Assembly: GCF_900637185.1 (NCBI RefSeq)
Contig: NZ_LR134352.1
Coordinates: 6,500,001-6,564,000 of the forward strand
DNA: 64,000 nucleotides
Reading direction: 5' to 3'
DNA from: Nocardia asteroides
GTDB lineage: Bacteria; Actinomycetota; Actinomycetes; Mycobacteriales; Mycobacteriaceae
Translations under genes and position numbers: made by a program
Part shown: in pieces, positions 29,596 to 39,769 of the stretch
How the letters are laid out: every line of letters begins with the position of its first letter
How positions within the stretch are numbered: position 1 is the stretch's first letter
Notes under the pieces: generated by a model
The model's database searches: none
The model's input: the letters and a program-made list of their open reading frames with translations, nothing else
Told to the model about the DNA's origin: nothing

Positions 29596-31362
29596 TCACG
29601 GAAGCTTCCGCCATTGCGCGGCGTCACCGAAAATACCGACCTGGATGGCGCCCGACAGCGAGACGCCGTCCACCCGCGGTCCCGCCGCCGCGACGACATT
29701 GTCCTGCACGATCGGCAGCACGGTCGACAACTCCCACAGCCGTGGTTCGGCCTCGGCCAGCACGCGCGGTACCTCGACACCACGCAGCGCCTCGTCGATC
29801 GATGGCTGCAGGGTCGGGTCGCACACCCCGCCGATATTGCTCGGCGCCGTGCGGTAGAACTCGGCCGCCGCCAGCGCCTTGCTGTCAGCAGCGGGGAGCT
29901 GCGGGGGCGGGCAGCCGTAGCGCGAGGCCAGCGCCGTCGCCGGGTCGTCACCGGCCAGCTCCCAGCCGACAACGGCGTCGACCGCAGAGTCGGTGAGATC
30001 CTTGCCGTACAGCTCGTCGGCGGGCAGACCGCGAACGGTGGCATCGATTCCGGCACTGCGCAATTGGTCGGCGGCGGTATTGGCCACGGCGAGGGCGACC
30101 GCGTCCTCGTTGACGGCGCCGATCCGGACCGTCAGCGCTTTACCCGTACGGACCACCGGCCGTGGCTGCGGCGCCGGCGAGGTGGGTGAGTTGGTCTGTG
30201 CGGTTTCCGGCGTGCGCCCGAAACCGGCCTCGGCCAGCAGCGCGAACGCTTCCTCGGTGCTCGGGCGCGGGGGCGCGGTCGGACTGTACCCGGGACTCGA
30301 CGGTGGAAGTATCTGCGCGCGTGCGGGTTCCACCCAGCCACCGGACTGCGCACCGACAGTTGCCAACAGACCGGGGTCGAGCAACGCCAGAACCCCTTTG
30401 CGCACCCGCGCGTCACTCAGATCGCCCGAGCGACCGTTGAGTACCAGCTGAAGCTCACGGGCCTGCGGCATGATGGTGGTGCGCACCGAGGGAATGGCGG
30501 CGAGTTGTGCCTGCGTTGCCACGCCGCCGTGCACGAGCGCCATCTGAACATCCCCGGTTCGCAACGACTCGGCCAGCTGAGACGAGGTTCCGCCGCGGCG
30601 GAACAGGATCTGGTCGGGTGCCGCCGGAGTGCCCCAGAAGCGATCGTTGCGCTCCAGCAGGATCTCATCGCGGCCACGGTCGACCCGCATCGTGAAGTTC
30701 CCGCCCGAAACCGGGATCCGTTCGGCCAGACCGCTGGCGAATCCGCCGGGGGAATCCTTCACGAGATGCGACGGCAGCAGATTCGAGAACAGCTCCCGCC
30801 ACGCCGGATACGGCTGCGTCATTGTGACGGTGACCTTCTTGCCGCCGTCGGCCGACGCAACATCGGAGATCAGCCGGTAGCCCGCCGGATCCACCACGCC
30901 GGGCTGAGTGATCATCTGCTGCCACAGGAACCGGAAGTCCTCGGCGGCGATGGGGGCGCCGTCGGACCAGTTGGCCTGGTTGCGCAGCGTGTAGGTGATC
31001 GTGAACGGTTCCTGCGCGGTGACATCGGCGGATTCGATCAGCGCGGCGTCGGGCACCCGGTCGACCACGCCGGGCGCCAGCGCGTTCGGCACCGGCCGGA
31101 ACGGACTGGGCAGCACCATCGAGCTCACCGCGTTCGTCGCGGGCGACTGGTCCGAGCGCAGATGCGGATTGAAGCCGATGCCGATGTCGTCGATCGCCAC
31201 CACGACGGTGTTCTTCCCCGGCTTGGCCTGGGTGGTCTTGGGGGAATCGGTGCTCTCGATGGGCGGTGGTGGATTCGCGGTGCAACCGGCGAGGACCGCC
31301 GTCGAGGCCGTCATCGCCAACACCGCCACGCGCCACCTTGCGCGTCTGACCCCCGAGCTCAC
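29596..31362 (-). CDS. lpqW: Lipoprotein LpqW-like (solute-binding protein family 5 fold)
   Basis: This 588-residue lipoprotein has the lipobox V-L-A-G-C after a Tat/Sec-like basic N-terminus and a Pro/Ser/Thr linker. The body is a family-5 (oligopeptide-binding) fold, e.g. Y-T-L-R-N-Q-A-N-W-S-D-G-A-P-I-A-A-E-D-F. In mycobacteria LpqW is not a transporter component but steers PIM intermediates toward LAM or polar PIMs, acting around PimE. Position next to typA and mshB, with pimE 3 kb away, supports LpqW over a peptide-uptake protein. No ABC permease genes are nearby. The GTG at 31360-31362 has an upstream GAGG. Confidence 0.85.
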   Translation of the reverse strand: MSSGVRRARWRVAVLAMTASTAVLAGCTANPPPPIESTDSPKTTQAKPGKNTVVVAIDDIGIGFNPHLRSDQSPATNAVSSMVLPSPFRPVPNALAPGVVDRVPDAALIESADVTAQEPFTITYTLRNQANWSDGAPIAAEDFRFLWQQMITQPGVVDPAGYRLISDVASADGGKKVTVTMTQPYPAWRELFSNLLPSHLVKDSPGGFASGLAERIPVSGGNFTMRVDRGRDEILLERNDRFWGTPAAPDQILFRRGGTSSQLAESLRTGDVQMALVHGGVATQAQLAAIPSVRTTIMPQARELQLVLNGRSGDLSDARVRKGVLALLDPGLLATVGAQSGGWVEPARAQILPPSSPGYSPTAPPRPSTEEAFALLAEAGFGRTPETAQTNSPTSPAPQPRPVVRTGKALTVRIGAVNEDAVALAVANTAADQLRSAGIDATVRGLPADELYGKDLTDSAVDAVVGWELAGDDPATALASRYGCPPPQLPAADSKALAAAEFYRTAPSNIGGVCDPTLQPSIDEALRGVEVPRVLAEAEPRLWELSTVLPIVQDNVVAAAGPRVDGVSLSGAIQVGIFGDAAQWRKLP

Positions 31363-31419
31363 TCTGGCACCCTACCTCGCCCATCTGTGCGGAGCCCGGC
31401 ACCGGTCTCCGTGGAAAAC

Positions 31420-31455
31420 GACAGTGGGACGGTACCGAAGTACCGTCCCACTGTC
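31420..31455 (-). terminator. Strong intrinsic terminator of typA
   Basis: A perfect 16-bp stem (31420-31435 with 31440-31455, arm GACAGTGGGACGGTAC) has the tetraloop CGAA. On the minus strand it is followed by GTTTTCC. It lies 9 bases past the typA stop and separates typA from lpqW. Confidence 0.85.
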
Positions 31456-31464
31456 AGAACTCGA

Positions 31465-33369
<1,905 letters not shown>

Positions 33370-33475
33370 GCCTCAATCCTCCTGCATGTTGGTGTATTGG
33401 CGCGCATTCATCTGGCATCGCGGCCTGTTACACCGTACCGGTACCGGAGTGGCGCGCACGTGTCAGGCATTGTAC

Positions 33476-33494
33476 TTAGGGTACGCTAACCCGC
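33476..33494 (+). promoter_or_regulatory. IdeR/DtxR-like box over the -10 of a likely leaderless gene
   Basis: TTAGGGTACGCTAACCCGC matches the 19-bp mycobacterial IdeR consensus TTAGGTTAGGCTAACCTAA at 14 of 19 positions. Inside it TACGCT (33482-33487) fits an actinobacterial -10 (TANNNT) seven bases before the next ATG, implying a leaderless transcript that iron-loaded IdeR could block. Confidence 0.5.
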
Positions 33495-33671
33495 ATGGGC
33501 AAGGTGAAGGCGAAGAAGGTGTCGAGCCTGAAGCCGAAGAAAAAGTGCTGCAGGAAGAAGACGCGCTGCTTCAAATGCCCCGTCGTCATCATGCGCATGA
33601 AGAAGGCCGAAGCCGCGGGAATGTGCGGTAAAGATCTCAAAAAGGCACTGAAGAAGGCGCGCGCGGCCTGA
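33495..33671 (+). CDS. Tiny Lys/Cys-rich protein, 58 aa
   Basis: This is a small basic protein with no recognised family name. It begins M-G-K-V-K-A-K-K-V, and the centre has K-K-C-C-R-K-K-T-R-C-F-K-C-P-V-V, a C-C-x5-C-x2-C cluster that could bind zinc or iron. Further along are A-G-M-C-G-K and a basic tail. About 18 of 58 residues are lysine. There is no Shine-Dalgarno sequence before the ATG, but a TACGCT -10 seven bases upstream suggests a leaderless mRNA, overlapped by an IdeR-like box. Position between typA and PCD appears shared with relatives, from memory. RNA binding is a guess from charge only. Confidence 0.75.
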   Translation: MGKVKAKKVSSLKPKKKCCRKKTRCFKCPVVIMRMKKAEAAGMCGKDLKKALKKARAA

Positions 33672-33725
33672 GCCGTCCGACGACGGGCGATGCGCGCTGC
33701 CCCGGCGAGGCGTAGAACTGCTGGT

Positions 33726-34025
33726 ATGGGTACCTCGAAACCGGCACTGCTGTCCGACCCCGAGATCACCATCGCCCTGGCCACGCTGCCGGACTGGTCA
33801 CGCGAGGGCGCCTCGATCACCCGCGCGGTGCAGGCCCCCGACTTCCTCGCCGGCATCGAGCTGGTCCGCCGGGTGGCCAACGCCGCCGAGGCGGCCGACC
33901 ATCATCCCGACATCGACATCCGATGGCGCACAGTCCGTTTCACCCTGAGCACGCACTCCGCGGGCGGTCTCACCGCCAACGACACGGCGCTGGCGCACAC
34001 CATCGACGACCTCGTCGGCGGCTGA
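33726..34025 (+). CDS. Pterin-4a-carbinolamine dehydratase-like protein
   Basis: This 99-residue PCD/DCoH-fold protein dehydrates 4a-hydroxytetrahydropterins. The active-site segment A-D-H-H-P-D-I-D-I-R-W and the W in L-P-D-W-S-R-E-G are present; the loop reads T-H-S-A-G-G-L-T where the usual motif is T-H-x-x-G-G-L-T. The ATG is at 33726. It converges with pimE (4-base gap). In mycobacteria the homologue Rv1159A has the same neighbour. No aromatic amino acid hydroxylase is visible nearby, so its role may be in molybdopterin or folate chemistry, or structural. Confidence 0.88.
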   Translation: MGTSKPALLSDPEITIALATLPDWSREGASITRAVQAPDFLAGIELVRRVANAAEAADHHPDIDIRWRTVRFTLSTHSAGGLTANDTALAHTIDDLVGG

Positions 34026-34029
34026 GCGC

Positions 34030-35313
34030 TCAGTTCGCCGCGGGCACCTCGACCTCGCGTCGGCCGATCCGGCGCGCCTGCGCGCGCAGGGTGTCGCGCC
34101 CGTGCCAGATCAGCCAGCCGAGCAGGACGAACACCCCGATCACGTCGACCGCGCCGAGCCAGGCCAGCGGCCACGGGCGCGGGATGGTCCAGATGGTCGG
34201 CTGCGCGAACGAGAGCACCCACGGCACCCCGATCAGCATGGTCAGCACCCAGAACCCGGCCAGGATCCGCGCGACGAGCTGGGTCCGCAGCGGTCCGTAG
34301 AGCAGCCACAGCACGGTCGGGATCAGCCAGACCCAGTGGTGTGACCAGGAGATCGGCGAGATCATCAGGCCGAACAGCTGCACCAGCACCAGCGTGCCGA
34401 GGCGGTCGTCGGGGCCGAGCGTGCGCCAGGCCAGCAGCGCCAGCACCACGGTGACCAGCACCGCGGCGATCCACCACGGTCCCGACTGCACGTCGTAGCC
34501 GAGGATCCTGCTCAGCGTTCCACGCAGCGACTGGTTCCACACCGAGCCCACCGGCCCGATCCGGTCGGCGTCGCCGAGCAGGGTGCCGAAGTACCGCTTC
34601 GCCTCGTGCGCGTTGATGACGAAGCTCACAGCCACCGTCAGCCCGAAGGCGGCCGCCGACCACAGCACCGTCGCCCAGCGCCGGCGAGCCACGAAGTACA
34701 GGCCGGTGATCGCGGGCGTCAGCTTGATGCCGGCGATCACGCCGACCAGCGTGCCCGAGATCCACCAGCGCGCGCTGCGCACCGCGAGCATCGCGCCGAA
34801 CACCAGGAACACGTTCACCTGGCCGTAGTCGATGGTGGTCCGCACCGGCTCCAGCCACACACCCAGCGCCGTCCACGCCACCGCGGCCGTGATCCAGCGG
34901 GTCCGCCGCGCGCGCTCGGCACCCAGTAGCAGTTCGAAGCTGATCCGGATCACGCCGTAGAGCGCGGCGACGGTGGCCAGCATCCAGCCCACCGCGACCG
35001 CCGAGAACGGCAGATAGTGCAGCGGGAAGAAGACCAGCGCCGCGAACGGCGGATAGGTGAACGGCAGCGGGAAGTCCGGCGTCTTCTCCGCGTAGGTGAA
35101 GTCGTAGAGGCGATCGGTGAGCAGGGCGGCCGACCCGTCCACGTAGACGTGCAGGTCGACGACGTTGAGCCCGTTCTTCGCGAACAACATCCAGCCCAGC
35201 CGGGCGAGCACGGACAGTCCGAGCAGCACGAGAGCCCATCGGAGATGTCGGTTCAAGGCCAGGCTTTCGGTCGGGAGGGAGGCGTCGGCACCGCGTCGCG
35301 TTGCTCCGATCAC
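34030..35313 (-). CDS. pimE: Polyprenol-phosphate-mannose alpha-1,2-mannosyltransferase PimE-like
   Basis: This 427-residue GT-C (GT87/DUF2029) membrane glycosyltransferase has 11 or more helices. The catalytic acidic residue is in the first periplasmic loop (N-V-V-D-L-H-V-Y-V-D-G), followed by F-T-Y-P-P-F-A-A-L-V-F. Other family segments are D-Y-G-Q-V-N-V-F-L and S-P-I-S-W-S-H-H-W-V-W. PimE adds the fifth mannose in polar PIM synthesis from Ppm donors. Context with lpqW, PCD and the exported Ala/Pro protein matches the Rv1159 region as I recall it. Start is the GTG at 35311-35313; a downstream start is possible. Confidence 0.87.
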   Translation of the reverse strand: MIGATRRGADASLPTESLALNRHLRWALVLLGLSVLARLGWMLFAKNGLNVVDLHVYVDGSAALLTDRLYDFTYAEKTPDFPLPFTYPPFAALVFFPLHYLPFSAVAVGWMLATVAALYGVIRISFELLLGAERARRTRWITAAVAWTALGVWLEPVRTTIDYGQVNVFLVFGAMLAVRSARWWISGTLVGVIAGIKLTPAITGLYFVARRRWATVLWSAAAFGLTVAVSFVINAHEAKRYFGTLLGDADRIGPVGSVWNQSLRGTLSRILGYDVQSGPWWIAAVLVTVVLALLAWRTLGPDDRLGTLVLVQLFGLMISPISWSHHWVWLIPTVLWLLYGPLRTQLVARILAGFWVLTMLIGVPWVLSFAQPTIWTIPRPWPLAWLGAVDVIGVFVLLGWLIWHGRDTLRAQARRIGRREVEVPAAN

Positions 35314-35568
35314 CTTAACCGGGCGGCCACCGGCGCCACCGCGCCCGGGCCCGCGCGCGAGCGCACGACACCATCGGTAACATTTGCATCAACATCCCCA
35401 GCTGTAACAGCGCTGGGGGCTAGCGTCGATGAACACGGTCGGTGTCGTCACGATGCCACTGGCCAGGCGGCTGTACAACACGGCAGCGATGTCCTTAGAG
35501 TGACCCCGACATCGAAGGGCTCGACACCCTCGTCCCATCGCAACACCGAGGTAAGGACGGCTAGACAA

Positions 35569-36348
35569 GTGCTTCGTAGCCGAGGATCGCGGATCGCAAC
35601 GACCGCATTCGCCATTGCGGCAAGCGCCATGCTCGTCGCGCCGGCGTCGACCATCGCCGCTCCGGCGCCTGCTCAGCAGGCCGCACCGGTCAGCGTGCCG
35701 ATGGTGCCCGAGGGCGTCCCGGTCGACGCGCTCGCCGCCTTCGCCCCCGCCGTCGCGGGCCTGATCGCGGGCCCGGCCGACGTCGCGAGCCCGCAGACCG
35801 CCCTGCTCGACCAGGCGCGCGCGCTGCTGGCCACGCTGAACCTGCCGCCCGCCATCAAGTCCACCCTCGAGCGGATCATCACCTTCCTCGACGGCAGCGG
35901 CGGTGGCGGCCCGGAGATCCCGCAGGACGGTCCGGTCATCGCCCAGTTCCTGTACCCCACCATCGGCAAGGGCTGCATCGGTGACGGCGCCGACTCGGTC
36001 GGCACCGCGCTGGCCGTCGCGGGCCCGGCCCAGCTGCCGCCGCCCGGCGTCGAACCCGGTCAGGCCGGCTTCGTGTTCACCGCGCTCGGCACCAAGGCCC
36101 CGACCGCCGAGCAGAACCCGCCGATGACGGTGCAGTGGCTCAACCTCGACACCCGCCAGTCCGCGGTGCAGACGCTGACCGACGAGGCCAAGATCAACCC
36201 GGGTGGCCCGGCCACCCTGTCGGCCATCGCGAGCACCGGACACGGTCGCGTCGTCGCGGTGGTCTCGGGTTCGCTGACCACGCAGGCTGAGGGCGCCGCC
36301 CCGCGCACCTGCTCGTTCATGCCCACCCTGGGCTTCTTCACCGTCTAG
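35569..36348 (+). CDS. Exported Ala/Pro-rich protein (Rv1157c/Rv1158c-like), 259 aa
   Basis: The GTG at 35569 is preceded by GGTAAGGACGG and opens a signal peptide (I-A-T-T-A-F-A-I-A-A-S-A-M-L-V-A-P-A-S-T-I-A-A-P). The mature protein has a low-complexity Ala/Pro/Val part (to about residue 115) and a compact domain starting at P-V-I-A-Q-F-L-Y-P-T-I-G-K-G-C-I-G-D-G. That domain has two cysteines, the second in R-T-C-S-F-M-P-T-L-G-F-F. I recall this domain in exported mycolata proteins near pimE. Function is unknown. It is divergent from pimE and followed by duplicated terminators. Confidence 0.78.
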   Translation: MLRSRGSRIATTAFAIAASAMLVAPASTIAAPAPAQQAAPVSVPMVPEGVPVDALAAFAPAVAGLIAGPADVASPQTALLDQARALLATLNLPPAIKSTLERIITFLDGSGGGGPEIPQDGPVIAQFLYPTIGKGCIGDGADSVGTALAVAGPAQLPPPGVEPGQAGFVFTALGTKAPTAEQNPPMTVQWLNLDTRQSAVQTLTDEAKINPGGPATLSAIASTGHGRVVAVVSGSLTTQAEGAAPRTCSFMPTLGFFTV

Positions 36349-36352
36349 AACT

Positions 36353-36474
36353 CGGCTGTTCCGCCTCCCCGTGACTTCAGGCCAGACCTGGGGCGCGGGG
36401 AGGTTTGCGTTGGCGGCTGTTCCGCCTCTCCGGGACTCCAGGCCAGACCTGGGGCGCGGGGAGGTTTGCGTTGG
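36353..36474 (+). repeat. 61-bp tandem duplication carrying two terminator hairpins
   Basis: Copies 36353-36413 and 36414-36474 differ at only a few positions. Each contains CCTCCCCG (or CCTCTCCG) pairing with CGGGGAGG, followed by TTTGCG, with CAGGCC...CCTGG inside the loop. They directly follow the exported protein gene, so it ends in two successive terminators. Confidence 0.8.
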
Positions 36475-36602
36475 CGGCCAGACAGTGGTGGGGGCTTGGT
36501 TTGCCCGTGCCCGGTGAGTTACCCATGTGCTTGCGTCGGTCAGTGGTCTCTCGGCTTTTTTGGGGGTTCCTGGGGGCTGTGGGGTGTGGTAGACCGGGAA
36601 TC

Positions 36603-36962
36603 ATGGCGACCAAGCGCTCTTGTTCAGAAGGCAGTCGGTCGATTCGGAGTGCGCGTTCGCGGCGCTCCATCCTGTCCTGGCGTTCGGAGGGGTCGATTCT
36701 GTCGATCGGGTCGGCGTATTCGGTCCTGTCGATCGGCAGTGTCGGGTCGGTGCTGTCCATCGGGTCGGTCGGGTCGTTCGGGTCGGCGTTGTCGTCGGGC
36801 TCGTTCGTGAGCCTGGGATCGGCGCTGTCCGGGCTGTCGCGGTGGTCGTTGCTGGCCTGGCGCGGCGTCCTGGCCGAGCCGGAGGGCCGGACCGCGCTGC
36901 GGGTCATCCCCGACGACGAGCCGGAGCTGCGGCTCGCGCCGACCTGCCACTGCCAGACCTAA
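36603..36962 (+). CDS. Serine-every-third-residue repeat protein, 119 aa
   Basis: No family name is known to me, though I recall similar actinobacterial hypothetical proteins. From S13 to S82 every third residue is serine: 24 consecutive S-x-x triplets with no break. The first part is Arg-rich (R-S-I-R-S-A-R-S-R-R-S). The middle repeats nonapeptides such as S-V-L-S-I-G-S-V-G, and the end is less regular (R-W-S-L-L-A-W). A charged non-repeat tail ends T-C-H-C-Q-T. Regular small/hydrophobic triplets suggest a stacked beta-helix-like or fibrous fold. The ATG at 36603 has only a weak upstream GGGA. It converges on the DUF1906 gene, four bases apart. Confidence 0.62.
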   Translation: MATKRSCSEGSRSIRSARSRRSILSWRSEGSILSIGSAYSVLSIGSVGSVLSIGSVGSFGSALSSGSFVSLGSALSGLSRWSLLAWRGVLAEPEGRTALRVIPDDEPELRLAPTCHCQT

Positions 36963-36966
36963 TCCG

Positions 36967-37677
36967 TCACCACTGGCCGTAGTCCTCGGCGAGCACCCGG
37001 TTCAGATCGACGCCGATGCCGTCGATGTCGCGCTTGTCGATCTCGAACTGGTGCAGCTGCGCGGCCGGGTGCACGTACCCCTGCGGCGTCCCCCAATTGT
37101 GCTGCCAGAACCAGGAACCCAGGCCCGCGTCGAGCGCGCGGTCGATGGTGGGGGTGTTGGCGTAGATGCCGACGAGTTCGGCGCCGAGCACCGATTGCCA
37201 GCCCTCGATGTAGGGCGCGATCATCTCGTCGAATTCCTGCTCGGACGGGTTGTCGTCGATGGAGGCGTAGATCGGCGCGGTGTCCGGCCCGCCCGCGACG
37301 GTGTGCAGTGCCCAGCCGCGTTCGGCGTGCTCCTTGCCCGCTTCCAACCCGCCGCGCCAGTCGGCCGTCGGGCCCTTGCCGAACTGGTAGTTCGACACGA
37401 TCGACAGCCCCGCCGCCCACAGGTCCTCGACCTCGGCGGCCAGCAGCGGCTTGCCCTCCATCCACTCCGCGCCCGGCCTGCGGTCGGAGACGTACCTGAT
37501 CACCCCGATATGGCCCGCGGCGGCGATGGCCTCGGCCGAGGGCACGCCCGCGGCGTAGTCGACCAGGGTGCCGAAGGATTGGGCCGCCGCGGGCGCCGCG
37601 GACAGACCCAGGCCGACAGTGGCCGCCGCGGCGGCGAATCCGAAGAACTCGCGCCGGGTCACCGGAACAGAACGCAT
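36967..37677 (-). CDS. Tat-exported DUF1906 (glycoside hydrolase-like) protein, 236 aa
   Basis: A Tat signal (V-T-R-R-E-F-F-G-F-A-A-A-A-A-T-V-G-L) precedes a DUF1906 TIM-barrel-like domain, the family of M. tuberculosis Rv2525c. Typical elements are I-G-V-I-R-Y-V-S-D-R-R, L-S-I-V-S-N-Y-Q-F-G-K-G, P-I-Y-A-S-I-D-D-N-P and F-W-Q-H-N-W-G. The Asp/Glu residues fit a glycosidase-like active site, but activity has not been assigned to the family with certainty. The ATG at 37675-37677 has AAGGAG eight bases upstream. A cell-wall role is inferred from export and from Rv2525c. Confidence 0.85.
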   Translation of the reverse strand: MRSVPVTRREFFGFAAAAATVGLGLSAAPAAAQSFGTLVDYAAGVPSAEAIAAAGHIGVIRYVSDRRPGAEWMEGKPLLAAEVEDLWAAGLSIVSNYQFGKGPTADWRGGLEAGKEHAERGWALHTVAGGPDTAPIYASIDDNPSEQEFDEMIAPYIEGWQSVLGAELVGIYANTPTIDRALDAGLGSWFWQHNWGTPQGYVHPAAQLHQFEIDKRDIDGIGVDLNRVLAEDYGQW

Positions 37678-37838
37678 CGCAGGACTCCTTCGCGCAACCC
37701 GACCTTCAACCGGCAGCGTGCCCGGCGCGCCTTCCCCGAATCCCGCGCGCCGGGAGCCTCGAACGTGCACTCATTTCACCACAACCACAGGGGAACCGCT
37801 AGAACCAAAGGTCACTTTCGTCCCAGTGGTCACAGGGG

Positions 37839-38975
37839 TCAGGTGGCGCTGTCGATGGCCGCGCCCACGTCGATGGTGCGGCCCGCCGGATCGGCCACCT
37901 CGGTGCTGACCACGGCCACCACCTGGGCCACCACTTGCTTCTTGATCCCGGCCAGCCGGGCCAGCGTCGCCGCGCGCAGCCCCTTGGCGGTGAATTCCAG
38001 CGAGATGTCCTCGACGGCCGGCGGCGGCACGGCGATGACGATCTGCAGCGGCTCGGCGGCCCTGGCGGTGAGCACCAGGGGAATCTCCAGGTCGGCGCGG
38101 TAGTGGTTGGCCTTGAGCACGTCGACGGTGATGTCCAGGCCCACCGGCAGCGTCATGTCGAACACCCGCGGATCGCCCGGCGCGCCGATCCCCCGGTCGA
38201 CGACGCGCGGCTGCTCGATCGCGCCGCGCACGGTCACCGTGGCCGCGCCGCGCGGTCCTTCGGAGAGCGGGCCGATCGCGATCTCACTGCCCGCCATCTG
38301 CGCCACCACGTCGTGCACCCGCTCCCTGGTGACGATCTGGGTGAAGAAGCGCAGGCCGAACTCGCGGAAGTCGATCCACTCGAAGACGGTGTCGTTACGG
38401 TGCGGTGAGCGGTAGCCGTCGAGGATGGCCTCGATGTCGAAGACCCGCTCCGGCCGGGCCTTGGGGTCGTTGACGATGGCGTTGACCCGGTTGGCGACCT
38501 CGCGCTGCACCAGCCCGGCGATCGGGTCGAGCAGCATCTCCCACGCGGTGTCGATGGCCTCGGCGCGCAGGGTGAAGCTGACGTCCCTGGCCGTCACCGG
38601 TGCCACGTCGATCACCACCAGCAGCGGCTGCGCGGTGCGCGCGTGCAGGGTCAGGCCGATCTCGACAACGGCGGCCAGGCGCAGTTTGCGGCCACCCAGC
38701 ACCAGGTTCACCGCCAGCGTCAGCGGCACCTGGACGTTGAAGGTCAGGGCGTCACCGGGGTTACGGGTGACCACGGGCGTCCCCAGCGCGCCTTCGGCGA
38801 CGAATCCGGCCAGTCCGGCCGGTCCGAGGGAGAACGGGCCGATCGTGACGCCTCGGCCGGTCATGCCCGCCACGGCTGCGGCTATCCGCTCCTCGGTGAC
38901 GGCGTAGGTGACGAATCGCTCGCCGAAATCGGCGTACTCGATCCATCTCGGATCCCGCCGTGCCTGTTCACTCAC
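37839..38975 (-). CDS. Protein with two tandem homologous domains, unknown function, 378 aa
   Basis: I do not recognise a named family. The protein is an internal duplication: E-Y-A-D-F-G-E-R-F-V-T-Y-A-V-T-E-E-R-I near residue 13 matches D-F-R-E-F-G-L-R-F-F-T-Q-I-V-T-R-E-R-V near 205. Each is followed by I-G-P-[FL]-S-x-G-P, a G-x-[LI]-x-x-P-x-V strand, and then long beta strands ending in A-[QE]-P-L-x-[VI]-V-I. There is no signal peptide or membrane helix. The alternating strands and the lipid-binding look of the sheets suggest a TULIP/SRPBCC-like carrier, which is only a guess. The GTG at 38973-38975 has GCGGGA upstream. Confidence 0.68.
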   Translation of the reverse strand: MSEQARRDPRWIEYADFGERFVTYAVTEERIAAAVAGMTGRGVTIGPFSLGPAGLAGFVAEGALGTPVVTRNPGDALTFNVQVPLTLAVNLVLGGRKLRLAAVVEIGLTLHARTAQPLLVVIDVAPVTARDVSFTLRAEAIDTAWEMLLDPIAGLVQREVANRVNAIVNDPKARPERVFDIEAILDGYRSPHRNDTVFEWIDFREFGLRFFTQIVTRERVHDVVAQMAGSEIAIGPLSEGPRGAATVTVRGAIEQPRVVDRGIGAPGDPRVFDMTLPVGLDITVDVLKANHYRADLEIPLVLTARAAEPLQIVIAVPPPAVEDISLEFTAKGLRAATLARLAGIKKQVVAQVVAVVSTEVADPAGRTIDVGAAIDSAT

Positions 38976-39175
38976 GTTCCCGCGCACATCGGACACGGTA
39001 CGGGACGAGGTGGAACCGGCGGTTACAGGCACAACTCCCCCGTCCTGCCGATGAGGGGGAAGCAGGACGGAGGGGCCGGCCGGGGCGCTGCCGGGCGCCA
39101 CCGACTCCATCGTACGGGTACCAGCGCTGGAGCGCCGTCCCGGAGCTTCCCAGTTGTCATGAGCGACAATCGATT

Positions 39176-39769
39176 TCAGAAACGCCCGTAGCCGACCAGA
39201 TCGGGCGTGTCGGCGGGGGTGATGGTGCGGACGCGCACCGAGCCCATCTCGTTGCCGCCGATGGTGGTGATGGTGTCGCCGTCGGCCTTCAGCACGATGT
39301 TGGTGTGCTGCCCGAGCGGGCTCGACGGGCCGTAGAGCACCACGTCGCCCATGCGGGGCCGGTAGCCGACGCTGCCGGGGGTGAAGCGGCCGACGCTCTG
39401 GTAGTACTCCTGCAGCGTGTAGACGCCGGGAATGCGCCACGACCCGGAATTCGGATTGGCCAGCGGCCTGCCCGCCGCCCGCATCGTCCAGCTGACGAAG
39501 TCGGCGCACCAGGCCTCCTCGACGCCCTCGGCGTACTTCTTGCCGTCACCCGGGTGCTCGAATTCCTGGCGCAGCACGTCGACCAGGGCGATCTGCTGTT
39601 CGTCGAGGTGTTCGCTGTCCAGCGCGGGGAACTGCTCGCCCCAGTCGTGCTGCCACCACACCAGCCCGACGACGACCACGGCCGTGGCCGCGAGAAACCC
39701 CGAGATACCGAGTGCCCACCGGCCCCGGCGACCGGTCCGTTCGATCGGTTCGGTCTGCAGTTGCGCCAT
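39176..39769 (-). CDS. Membrane-anchored CHAP-domain protein, 197 aa
   Basis: A cytoplasmic basic stretch and one N-terminal helix (A-L-G-I-S-G-F-L-A-A-T-A-V-V-V-V-G-L) anchor an extracytoplasmic CHAP (NlpC/P60-like) domain. The catalytic cysteine is in A-W-C-A-D-F-V-S-W-T-M-R and the histidine in G-Q-H-T-N-I-V-L. The family cleaves peptidoglycan amide bonds. The ATG at 39767-39769 has a GGGGGG run upstream. The long frame upstream of this ATG is not coding. It is a single gene. Confidence 0.85.
   Translation of the reverse strand: MAQLQTEPIERTGRRGRWALGISGFLAATAVVVVGLVWWQHDWGEQFPALDSEHLDEQQIALVDVLRQEFEHPGDGKKYAEGVEEAWCADFVSWTMRAAGRPLANPNSGSWRIPGVYTLQEYYQSVGRFTPGSVGYRPRMGDVVLYGPSSPLGQHTNIVLKADGDTITTIGGNEMGSVRVRTITPADTPDLVGYGRF

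Noticed and set aside
36377..36907. Minus-strand frame opposite the serine-repeat gene with Asp every third residue
   Set aside because: A three-residue repeat on one strand forces one on the other. The plus frame has an ATG start, ordered repeats and a stop just before the convergent gene, so I keep that one, with moderate confidence.
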